Part shown: positions 15,001-27,000 of the stretch, piece by piece
How the letters are laid out: each line of letters opens with the position of its first letter
Position numbering within the stretch: position 1 is the stretch's first letter
DNA from: Acanthaster planci
Lineage: Eukaryota > Echinodermata > Asteroidea > Valvatida > Acanthasteridae
Length of the DNA stretch: 64,000 nt
Assembly: GCF_001949145.1 (NCBI RefSeq)
Contig: NW_019091428.1
Location: 844,622 to 908,621, forward strand
Direction: 5' to 3'
The notes under the pieces: model-generated
Seen by the model: only the letters and a program-made list of their open reading frames with translations
What the model was told of the DNA's origin: nothing
The model's database searches: none
Translations under genes and position numbers: made by a program

Positions 15001-18000
15001 AGGTAGGTTGCACATCAGTTTCGCTTTTTGCATTGATAAAGGGAAAAAGATTATGCCTTTTTTTTTTTTATCAAAGTCTCTTATTTTATCAGGGGTATTA
15101 AGCTTGCTCTGTTCAAATGGCCGAAGTTTGCTATTACAGTAGATGTTTGGATTGTTCATGGATAGGTCCCATTGCAAGGAATGGCTTTTAGTGTGTTTAA
15201 TGCAGGAACTATCTCGCTTGCTCTTTGCTTGCTCTAAATCTCAGTTCCAGGGATTTTGTGTGCATAGAGTAGAGAGAGCTTCTCGTTACCAATATTTGAC
15301 AGGGAGATTGCTGAGTGGCAAAATCATCTTGAAGATGCTGAACTTGAAAATATGTTATTCAAAGAACCACTTTTATGACCATCGTTATTCTGCGCCACTT
15401 GTTTATTTTTTTTGTAGTTTTTTGCAAATAGTGTCTTTAAGGTAAACAGCTTCCTTACTTGATATGTGAAAGAACCACTTAAGTACTAATTTTTGCGGCC
15501 CGTAGAACATACAGGTTTTTACTTCTGGAAGGAAATTTGTGATTGGGAGAAAAATGTAAACATTGAAATTTGTGATTGGGAGAAAAATGTAAACATTGAG
15601 CAAGTAAAACGTGGGAAGTGAAAGTGATTCTGAAAAAATGGATGTTATGCAGTAAATTAGTGGAGAATTGAAAATACGTGCCGCTTTGTTGGTGTTTGTC
15701 GTGTTTTCTGCCCTGTTTCATTTCATTGTGGTCAACCAGTTGATTTTGTTGCAATGGTTGAATGATTTGTTTTTCTTTCAACTATAAACAAGTTCTGGAT
15801 AAACAGGGACTTTGTTGCGCTGCCTTGCTTTTAAACTATCTTGGGAAGTTGTCAGGGAGTGTTGTGGACGTGTAGGGAATCACCGAGACCCAAACTGTCC
15901 ACTGTGTTTTTCCAGCATGTTATGAAATCAGATGCCCTTCATGTCGGTATCTGTGGAATGTGTTGTTAGTGAAAAAATGCCAATACGAGATGAAAGGGTG
16001 GAGTTTACAACTTGACACATTGAATAGAAAAAGGAAGGAAAGAATAAAAAAAGCCGTTGGCCTGATCAGGGCACAAGGCCCTGAGAACCAGATGTTGTTG
16101 TTGTGTGTAGTTGGAATCTAAACACATCGTATCCTGTATCAGAATTCTGTCTGCAGTACGCAATGATAAATGACTTCTCCACCAGTCGATTTGACCGGGT
16201 GGTTAGTGTCACCCTTGGCAGTTAGAAAAAGTTGTTTCTCACTTGGCCCATTTGAACAGTTTAATGTGACAGTAAATTTTTAATTTAAGTACTGGTATTC
16301 TCAGAAATCGTGCTGTTTTGTGTGGTTAAGTTAATAATCAAAAATAATTCCAAGACCAAATATTCAGGGGGCCAGACTTCTTTTTTGGGGGGGGTCCTCT
16401 TTGCCCCCCTTGCAAATTGTTTGCTTGGAGAGTTTTAATGACAGTCGTTTGGAAACAAAAAAGGGAGAGACGACAAAATACAGTTTGAGAAACCTTGACA
16501 AATTGAGTCAGGCCCCCCTGATATTTCAACACTATGAATTTCTGACAAGTAAATAGTACAGTGGGGCTGTGACAGATAAGGCCGTTAAGAGCCCAACTGG
16601 GTCTCAAAGGGCCTCACGGTTGAGATCAAGGGTCACTGACATTCCTGCAATACCTGTGTTTCCATTGCCAGGAAAAGCAGCTGGAGCAGAAGACCATCAT
16701 TGCTGAGATGGATGAGGCGGCACGGCAACAGGCGGAGGAAGAGGAGGCTGAACGGAGGCAGGCGGAAGAGAGAAAGAGGATGGAGAGGGAGGAGGAGGAA
16801 CGGCTGAAGGAGGAGCGATTGAAGGAAGAGAAAATGAGGGAAGAGAAATTGAAGGAAGAGAAGTTGAAGGAAGAAAGATTGAAGGAAGAAAATTGAAGGA
16901 AGAAAGATTGAAAGAAGAGAAATTAAAGGAAGAACAAGAAAGACTCAAGGCAGAGAGAGAACAGGAACGATTAAAACAGGAGGACAAGGATCGTCAGGCT
17001 GCTGCTACTGAGGTGATTCCCAAGGAGGAAGTTGAGCAGCCCATTGCCATGGAAACCGAAGATGTTGTGCAGTCAGCACCCAACCACCCCTGTGTCCCTG
17101 ACGATGCGGAGACTTCTGCACAGATCTCGGAGGAGATCGTTGATGAGACTGTGCACTGCGAGTCCATCGAGGAGCTGGAGATGCAGCCGGACCTTTCCAC
17201 CTTGCAGTGGGTCACCCCAGCCCGGCTGGCAGCCGGGGAGGAACAGGACAGCTCTGAGAGGACGGACTCAACAGTCGACGAGCGCTGTGAGCAGCAGGTC
17301 GTGGAAACGGTCCAGGGGGCCCTGAACCTGGACGTGGTGCTCGCCAGCGTCGGCGACAAGGAGGCAGGCGAGGCGGGCAAAGACGAGGAAGCTGAGAGGC
17401 ACATTGCCGAGTTTCATGTCATCTTGGAGCAGACCAACCAAGCCATTGACCTGTGTGATCACAGACTAGTGGACGGTATGGACCTGAGACCGGAAGACTT
17501 TGAACAGGATGCTGAGCAAAGTGTGCAGGTAAGATGAACGAAATCCTTCATGTTGAATGTCCGTTCAGGCATTTTTAATTTCTAGCCGGCTGAGGCCTTT
17601 CAAGAGAAGGAAACAGTGTTTTGGAATAGTGAGGAAACCATCAGTTTCTACTGAAATGTCTTCCTTGTTGGTGTCACGTGTTATGTAGAATGGGTGCTTC
17701 AAAACAATCCTGCAGCTATCAAAAAAGATGAGCTCTTCTTGAATACATGTAACCTTCTCTGTGAAAATGGACCAGAAGTCACCTGAGCCACTTTTGGATT
17801 GTAGGCCTTTCAATAGAATCGTGCACAATGGAAATCAGCGGGAAGGCTCCACATGTTATCCCCAACAGCGTCCATTTTCATTATGATATCAAAATAAGTG
17901 ATCCATCAAAACAAAGAGCTTGCTTGCTTTTCTTCATGCAAACTTAAACAGTATTGAAACAGTGGCCTTATGACTCATTTTTACATGTGGCACTGAACCA

Positions 18001-21000
18001 TTCTGCTGATCAACAACATTCAAACGTGTTCATTGAAACATATGCCATTAAGGGACTGATGACAGTGCATGACCACCAACATGGCTGCCTGGAGAATTGA
18101 GACTGTAAACTGTCTGTTGGGTGTTACAGATTAAAACCACATTCAGGGTTCCCAGCTACCCTGGAAATCAGGGAAAACCTGGAAAATGAGTTCCATTTTC
18201 CTATTGTAGTCAAGGAAAAGTCATGGAATTTGATTAGGCCAAAAGAGAAAGTGGTCAGCTTGTTGTATTTCATTCACACCTGAAACATCTTCAACAATAT
18301 GGAAAACATGTCAAACTGGAAATGGGTTTAAATAATTATCCTGATTTCGGAAAATTTGTCAGGGAATCTCATAGAAAAATAAGGGAATTTACTTTTCATG
18401 AAATGCAAGGAACCCCAGTATGAGATGAACCGTATAAAGAAACCCCCAAAATGAAATTTAAATCAAACTCGGTTTTTGGGGTAAATGTTAATGGTTTCCC
18501 ATTCAGGATACCAGTGAAGCCATCGATTCCCTGCAACCCGACGTGGAAAACCTGATAGCGCAGGGGGAGACCCTGATCAGCCAGACCAAGGAACACAACC
18601 CCAAGCAGTGCCGGCAGCTGGAGGCCAAGCTGGGCACCCTCCGCAATCGCTGGAACACGCTGCGGGGAGATGCGGAGAGTCGAAAGGACGCGCTCAAGGA
18701 GGTGGTGCCCCAGTGGAGCAGGTACCAGGGAGAGGTCAGGGAGATGGAGGCGTGGCTGGAGGAGATGGGGCGGAGGATAGAGCAAGGCAAGGAAGATGAA
18801 GACGCTGTGAAGGTAAGACGGGAGTTAAAAGATCTTGATGACAGAGCAACGGTTACAGTAAAAGTAAAAAGGAAGTGCTGAGTTTAGTGGTCAAAGAAAT
18901 GATTTCAAGAATGGAAAAGGTAGAAAAGACACCAAGAAGGTATATTGGAAGTTACTGGGAGAACTCTTGCTAAATTAGGTGCCGGCGGGGGCTGAGTTGT
19001 ATTACTTCATGACTTTTGACCATCGTCAGTTCAACCTGAATGCTGCACACATTTGAATATGCACTAAACATGCATTACCCGTGCCCGGGCGCAGGGCACA
19101 TGGTTGTGTAGCAGTTGCATTCAGGTATCATCTGTACTCATCACCAGTGATGGGGAAAAAGGAAACGCAGATACTGAGAGATTGTCGCTCGGTGGATGTT
19201 GGACAACCTTGCAGGCGTGCATTTTTAACTAAGAGCAATTCATAAATACCTCAGACAGTTTCTCTGTTCGGACACACACAACATGACTGTGTACTAACAT
19301 TCGATAATGTCTACTGCGATTTGATAATGCTTGTTGCGTAAAAACGCACTGGCGCCTGGATACGAGACGGTTTCATCCATTCCTATTGGTCAGGAGTCTG
19401 TGTGTGTTGCGGCACGAAGAATGTGCCACGCGCAGGCCGATTCCACATCAGGAGATTCTTCTTGACTACTTGCACAAGGAATATACCATAAAATGGACGG
19501 GGGTGTTAGAGAAAATAAAGTAAAACTTTTGAACAAAATCCTTGGAAATTTATTGTATAAATAGACTTCTTTTGACCCTCTGACTGAAACGATATTTTTG
19601 AATGGGAATAAATATGTTTTGGGTTGGTCTTAAACTAACCAACATTTAAATCCAAGGCTCGGGCATTAGTTACATCCATTCTCCTGAGCCGGTTTGAAAT
19701 GCACGTTTAAGACCGGCTAAGAAAATATTTATTCACTTGGTACAAATCAGCATTTTGGTACTCTACTGAGACGGGATTTAGCCCCCCTCCACTCAATCTC
19801 AACATCTCAACCCTTATTGGACATGTGGCCGTGCGGCACATTTGGAGAGGTCCTACCACCAAGCCATCCTCCCTTTGTGGTTTGGCGTTCCGTTGGTCTT
19901 GGAATACGAAGGAAAACTTGGCAGAGTGAAGAAAGTTCACAGCCCGGAATGGTCCGAAAAGGGGGACTGTTAAAGGTTATATTTTGAAGCAGCGCCATAA
20001 TGGACTCGCCCTAGGAGAGAAATTTAGACACTGACACAAAATACAAGAGCCACTTTTTTGGCATGCATTCTTTAATTGAACAAAATTATTGCCTTACAAC
20101 TTGTGTAGCTTCGCCATTTCCTTAAATTGCTAATATCTGCATTATTTGTTCCGGTGTTGGACAATTTCAGCTTTTTTGGAGTAAATGCCAGGAATGATAG
20201 TGCCACCTGGAATCAATACAAATTGCCACCACTAAAAATAACATGAAAGAAATTACCATCTGTCAGGAAGTTGTGAATATTAGATATTAACCTGTCTCTA
20301 ACGTGATTGGTTAGCTGCCTTAAAATTGCTTCAAATCCCTATTTTTTTTCAGTTTTGCACGATTTGGGGAAAAGGGCATAACCCTTTCTGTCTTTTTGCA
20401 ACATTTCCGGAATTGAATCAAAGGGAAATGGAACTGATAATTTTGGTGGATTTGATTCCTCAAAAAGGTGGAACTGCAGTTGCCAAGGGCGATACCAATT
20501 TTGGCATCAATTCAAATTGTCGCTTACATGGAATTTGCTCAACACTAACTTTTTTTTCTGAGTCACTAAAGCTGAGAGTACCAGCTGCAAAAGGGAAAGC
20601 GGACTTTGGAGCCGAAACCTCATATTTGGTTTTTACTTAATTTGCACAATACATTTACTGTTGAAATATATCCCTTGGACCCTTCTGTAACTGAATTACG
20701 CACTCTTCCAGTGGAACTGTTTTTTTATGTCCTAGAAACGTACCGGTACATGTACACTGAAAGGGGAGCTCAATTTTTTTCACTCATGTCCGCTTATATA
20801 TTATTTTGGCAACTTCATGAACCCTAACACTCCTCAGTCCTCCAACAGGTGAAGGATTAAGGAGGGTTAGGGTTAATATTAAAACAACACGTGCCACAAA
20901 CAGCGATGCTAAATTTCAAACCAGATATATGAATTCTTGAAAAGATCCAGTAAACAATTGGTGAGATCGCTTACATTTCAACGGAAAGTGCCAAGAGTTA

Positions 21001-24000
21001 TGGAATCAGGCAAAAAATCTCTTCAAGTCCACTGACCCATTGAAAAAAAATCCAAGCAGTGTACAATTTTGATTATACAAATAACTTGCAAAGCAGTTAC
21101 TGGAAACTAGCGTGATAATGATAAATGAGTCTACATCTACATCTACACTCCCTCTTTAGTACTACATTCATTGTTACACCAAGTACTTGTCATAATAAGA
21201 CAACATTATCAAGAAACATGATGTTGAAATCATTGGAATTTTGAGAAGAAAAAATTGACCAGTTGGCAGATGCGGATTCGACAAAAACAGGATATCCCAA
21301 CGTGTCCAAAATGGAAGATGCACAGTCAGACTAATTGGAAAAACTGTGTAATAATGTTACTAAAATACTAATTACTGTAAAATTTGTTATTACATTACCG
21401 GTATATACGGATTACATTTCACAATGTGTGTTTGAAAGCGAGTAAAACTGGTTCTGTACTTGCAAGCAGATGAGAATATACACGAAGGCTCATTCCCTTC
21501 GTTAGCACTTTAAATTACAGCTACATGTAATTACATATATTTGATTATTTTTGTTTGTCTCGGAAATATCTGGAATATTTATGCAGATTAAATGGCATTC
21601 ATACGTAAGTGTAGCAGCATTCCGTAAATGTAGAGCTTAACATGCATATGTACCCACATGAACACAGTTCTAAAAATGTCTCATACATGTGTGATTGTTG
21701 TCCTTATATTTAGGAAAAAATATTCTCCCCACAAGAGATATCCTTTCCATCTGTCCACTGTAAAACTTAATCTTGCATACCGGATATTTTGGAAAATACA
21801 GTAGGCTATTGCAAAATGAGACATGCGTGAGACCACCATTTTGCGATAATTTATGAGAGCCTTCTACATGTAAGTTGCATTTGTGTACATTGACAAACTC
21901 GTCCTGTAAATATACTAAAATTGCATGTTTTTTGTCTCATGAGTGCATTTAATGTTTTCAGTTCAGAAATGCATACCTGTATAATATTAAGAAATAATTC
22001 TTTAGAACTTTTAATTATAATCAACTAAACTACATGTCTGTTGCTGCAATTACCTACATGTACAAAAAAATTTATCGGTACACCTGTACATACCATGTAT
22101 GTTCATGTACAAAGCTTTGCCATTTAAAATGGTTTAAGCACAATGGCCACATGTTCATTCCTTTTTCCTCAAAATGTAAAAAGAAGGTGCCTCCTTTTTT
22201 TGGACATTGACTTCCTGTGCGTCTGTTTAATTTCTCAGTACATACATGTACATGTACCGTATTCCTCACACACACCACATGCAAACATCCAAACAACTGT
22301 GTGTCTCTGCACAGAGGCCCACTAATTATGTAGAAAATGCTGGCTTGCCTTTTCCTGCTTTGTCAACAAATGAAAATCTGGAGGAAATGGGAAGCTATTT
22401 TTTTAAAAATCAACTTCCTCGTAGATTTTATCCTTGCGTGTACTGATACAGTGGACTGTCAAAGATAGATGTATATAACATGAAATATCGCGTACAAGTA
22501 CAATTGTATTTTTATAAGACATGGTACGATACAAGCAGAAATTTCGGCTCAGGTTTGCCAACAAATTTGGGGTTTTCAAGTACTGTGTATTGAAATTGTG
22601 AAGACATGCAGACATGCATACATATACCTATGTGCTACAAAACTTCCTCCATGTTACTCATATATTGTACATGTGATCAGAAAAACAGCCATTTTGCTTT
22701 TTTACATTTTCTTCGCAGTCATGCCAGGTTTAAGAAAGCAAAAGGTGGCCTTCCAAATCTGAGCTTCGACTGTGTCTCTGGGTTTGCATGACATACGTAT
22801 GTCGTATAGTACGTGTGTGTCTCTGAGTTTGTTTCTGCATTCAATTGGGGACCCTGAACGACAGAGGACAATAAGGTCCGCGATTGACAGAGGGTCCCTG
22901 ATTGACAACTGTGTACGAAACATATGGGTGGTACAAACAAAAGAGGTACAATAGGGGGTCCCCAGTTGCAGGCAAATGCACACTTGTGTGGGTTTACGTG
23001 ACATACGTACGCCGTACAGTACGTGTAGACATACTCTTGACTCCACAGTTTCTTGCTTAGTAAAAGAAAATCCTGGTTCAGAGAAAAGCATTGAGCTCAT
23101 GCTTTTAATTCAAAGACATAGGTAAATGTACATGTGCTATAATAAGCTATTTGAAAGTTAAATTTTAATAAAATCTGGTGCACTGAGTTATCTGACTGCA
23201 CATAAACATAACGATTTGAATGCCCCAGACTAAAGACACTGTTGCTATACCTTGTGATTCGGGGCAAGCTTTCGAATAGTAACCACCATCTCTGGCATGG
23301 ACTGGTTCCTTTGTGCCTTTTTTTTGTCCATTGAGAACAGTGTATTGTTGCAAGGCATCTCTTGTGTAACTAAGCAAAAGCTTGCCCTGAATCACAAGGT
23401 ATAGCAACATTGGTTTTAGTAAGGAGAATTCAAGTTGTTATGTTCATGTGAATTTTAAGAACTCAGTGTACCAGATTTTGATCCAAATTAACTCGCAAAA
23501 GGCTTACTACACAGACGAGGAGACAAACCGACAAAGCCTAAGACCATTGAAACTCAGATTTGTACAATTCTCCAACATACCAATATCCGCTACTGTTCTA
23601 CTTTTATGGCGCATACTTTGAAATTTACAGCAGTTTACAGAAAAACACTGATTAGTGTTTGCCAGAATGTTTTCATTCACACAACAGTATCACAAATACC
23701 TCCAATTTGAATCAAGTCCCAAAACACTCAAATAAATACTCCTGTGTATCTGTAATATTTGTTCAAAAATTCAGGATTTGGTAAATGTTTAAAACACAAA
23801 GTTATCACAAACTTACAATGTACATCTAGCTAGCGTACATTTAAATTAATCAATGTGTTGTGCATTGTTCAACTTTTACACTCTACACAACACTTAGTCA
23901 CAGGCCTGTGTGAAGATTTGCAAGACATCCTGTTGAATATGCTGCCTAGACTTTGCTTTAAATGAGCACAATCACAAATATGTCTTCATTTTCAGCATTC

Positions 24001-27000
24001 CTGACAGGAAATAAGCCAATTATGTAGCCAACTTTTATAGGTTACATGATACCAAATGCCAACAATGTACATTTGACTGTAGGCTGGGTTTATTACCTGA
24101 GATGTGATGAAAGTAAGGGTAGATTTTCATAGGATTCATGGAAAAGCTTAACATAGAAATGTAGTAAGGTACTTTGGCAGGGATTATGCCAGTTGTGACC
24201 TCAAGGGAGCAAATCTCCAGGTTAAGCAGTTTGTAGTGGGAAAAGGGTATAATTGGTATATGGTTTATGCGTAGCATGATGTACAGTGACAAGATGCTAA
24301 TGAATAGTAAGTTGTAGGGTTTTCCCACATTCCATCATGTTGTGAGAGTGGTTTTTTTTTCTCTTACGTCTTTATATTGTGGCTTTTTTGTTCTTTTTTG
24401 AGAAACCGAAACTACCACTTCCCAAACCCTGAACTAAAAATCAGTTGGAGTTCTCGTTTCACTTACATATGTGCTCTGACTGTTGGCTGTGATGTACAAA
24501 CCAATCAGTCAGTCATTCCTTTTTCAGTAACGGGTTCGATTCATCAAATGACTGCATCTTACACCTAGTTTTGAACTAAGTCAATGGTCATAAAGAAGGA
24601 ATCATTTCATCTAGAGGTACATGTAATGGATAGGAAACATTTTTAAAAGCATCTTTACAAAGCATGTCACCTCTTATTATGTTAATCTTTTTGTTCATCC
24701 CAGTTTTGTGATAAGAAAGATATGATACATGTACTTGGAATTTTAAAGATTTTTTTAACGTGTGCCTTTACCATTTATTTTCTGAATAGTTGGTAATAGT
24801 GAAATCAAGTCAGTGTAGAGCTCAGACACACGTACATCAATACAAATACCACAAATACATACTTGAAGAAGTAAACTAAGGAAAGAAAAAAATTCCAGTT
24901 TTATCTTATTCTGCCTTTCATAACATTTACGGAGAGGAAGAGGACAACCTCCAACTCTAAACTTCTGGTACACTTGTTATACATGTAAGTCAAAGCAGGA
25001 TATGTGATTTGTTGACACTTTAAGATGAGTTACATTTAAACCCAAGTGAAAAAAAGAAAAGGTTGTTAACTTAGATGTCTTGATTAGAGGCTGCTGCGTT
25101 GTGACCTTTGCCTGTTTTGTTGGGTTTGGAGTAGATTGCATCGGTCGTAGAAATCTCCTGCTGAGGAGGACAGTCCAAGTTCAAGTCTGCATACTGCAGT
25201 TCTTTTGTCTCCGGTTGTGGTCCAAGGTAAGTAGTGCTTGTGGTATCACTGGTTGAGGCAGAGCTGTGTGAGGTGGGCTTTGCTGGGGCAGGTTTTGGAT
25301 ATTTCCTGATGGGTTTGCTCAGCTAGGCGTAGGTCGTGCCAGGTTGTTTGGCACTGGAAGAGGACACAGGCTCCAAGTTGCGAGGGAGACTCACGAATCC
25401 AGGATCAGCCGTGGCTTTGTTGGTCTGCAGTGTCATTGTGAAGTGGCGGATGTCTTTACCTCTTCTGTTGGGGATTGCGTACAAGTCTCCCTGGGGTGCT
25501 GCAGTCCCTTCGGCGAGCGTTTGACTTCTCGGCGATGGTTGGAGTTGATGTGCATCGTTCTGTGGAAGGTTTTCATAGGTGGCGTTTGTCTCAGCTATCG
25601 GCACAGACATGGTGACCCGCTCTCTCCGGAGCAATTCCTGAACGCTTGGTCTGGCATTCCTTGGTCTAAGATGACTGTTCCTTCTCTTAGAGAGCAGGAC
25701 GATTCCAGCAACCAAAGCAGGTATCGCAAGGATGAGCCCACCCAGACTGGCTCCCACTGCAACCACAGTGGAATCCCCGTTGGATGTATTAATGCCTGCA
25801 CAATCCCCTCTGTTGCTGGACATGACGGTCAAAGAAGCATTTTGACTGCTTCTGTAAGTCACACTGCCCATAACTGCCGTGCATCCTATCATGGACTTGT
25901 TATGATCAGTGGCCGACACCTGCAAAATTTCCAGTATTTGTCCTTTCAATCCAAGTTTAAAGTGACCCGCTTGCTCCTCCTTTGTCAACAAACCAACCAT
26001 CAATTCTGTTCTGTCACCTTTGTGCAAACTCCAAGTGTACTCATCAACTGTCGATAGTGTCATTGCCTCAGAATGACATATGAAGACTGCCGTTTGACCT
26101 TCAGTAATGGTGACTGATGAGGGAGCAATAGAGATGGTTGGTTTTGTCGAGGGAGATTTTGTGGAGGGGGTTAATGTACATGTAGTGTCCTGGGCCACAG
26201 TTGAAGTAGGGCCACTGTTCACATCTGGACCAGCCACGCAAGTGAACTCCTTCCTGTCTGCAGTATCACGCAGTACCTGGCCTCTCGTCTGGCAGAGACA
26301 GTCCGGTAGATTTGCAAGCCTAGCCAAGAGGTTAGCCGAATCCTTGTTTGATAAAGTGCAGTTAAGGGAAGCTGGTGCACCAGCCATTGGTTGTGTAGGA
26401 TGTATTTCACATGTGGAATTCTGAGATGGACGTGGGTTTACCGTTAACGAGGCTGCATTTGAACTGAATGTTACTTCTGCTGAAGAGAAGTAGAGTCGGC
26501 AGAAATATGCTCCACTGTCCTCAGGCCTGGTTCTGTGGATAGTAAGACTATACTGCTGGTTTGATGCATCAAATCGAACAATCGTGCGACCGCTGAAAGG
26601 CCCCTGTGCTGTGTTACACTTAACAACTCGCTCAGCTGTGGTATTGCACTTTGCAAACCGCAGCCAACGGAGCTTTGTCGTGCTTGTGGATTCACAGTCT
26701 CTGATATCAGTAATGTTGATAAAGTCAGACCAACAGGTCAGTGTTACATTCTCTCCCTCATCAACAACCATCTCACGAGGTGGATGGTGTGTAAATGATT
26801 GACAGTTGTTAAGCAGCACAATTAAGATGACAAATGCAATAGGCAACATTTGTGAAGACACTCTGGCCATGTTGAAGTCATCCAATCTTATTCCATGAGT
26901 GCAGAATGAATTGTATCCTTGTTCTTATTAGCTGTTGACAGACAAGCTATGAGGTTGCAGTCAGTACCTACCTAATGATAAGGTCCCTGTACAACATGTA

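Larger units (their letters stand above)
85..18506 (+). other. introns 1-18 of dystrophin (0.26-1.7 kb each)
   Basis: Eighteen GT-AG introns separate exons 1-19. Those over 300 bp are 85-500, 589-1128, 1371-2102, 2430-3160, 3377-4115, 4230-5768, 5943-6969, 7123-8188, 8504-9273, 9427-10693, 10856-11401, 11962-12503, 12837-13670, 13854-14361, 14506-14843, 15003-16671 and 17529-18506. Apart from the repeats listed separately I see no gene in them. Open frames there lack splice context and dystrophin similarity. Confidence 0.85.
18813..25070. other. gene-free part of intron 19, 5' side
   Basis: This is AT-rich intronic DNA between the exon-19 donor and the 3' ends of the Ig-receptor genes. I see no supported gene. 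It holds a CCCTAA-ended hairpin (20820-20874), a triple ctacat motif near 21130, TACATGTA-rich stretches around 22080-22260, a 37-bp direct repeat pair (22780, 22990) and a palindromic MITE (23141-23507). Confidence 0.7.

Noticed and set aside
16891-16904. Programmed ribosomal frameshift in exon 18
   Set aside because: No slippery heptamer and downstream structure that I can defend; a missing base in a repeat explains it more simply.
16994-17404. 136-codon Ser/Thr-rich frame on the - strand
   Set aside because: It is the antisense shadow of the acidic linker in dystrophin exon 18.
25344-26057. 237-codon open frame on the + strand
   Set aside because: Shadow of the Ig receptor A gene on the opposite strand; no domain of its own.
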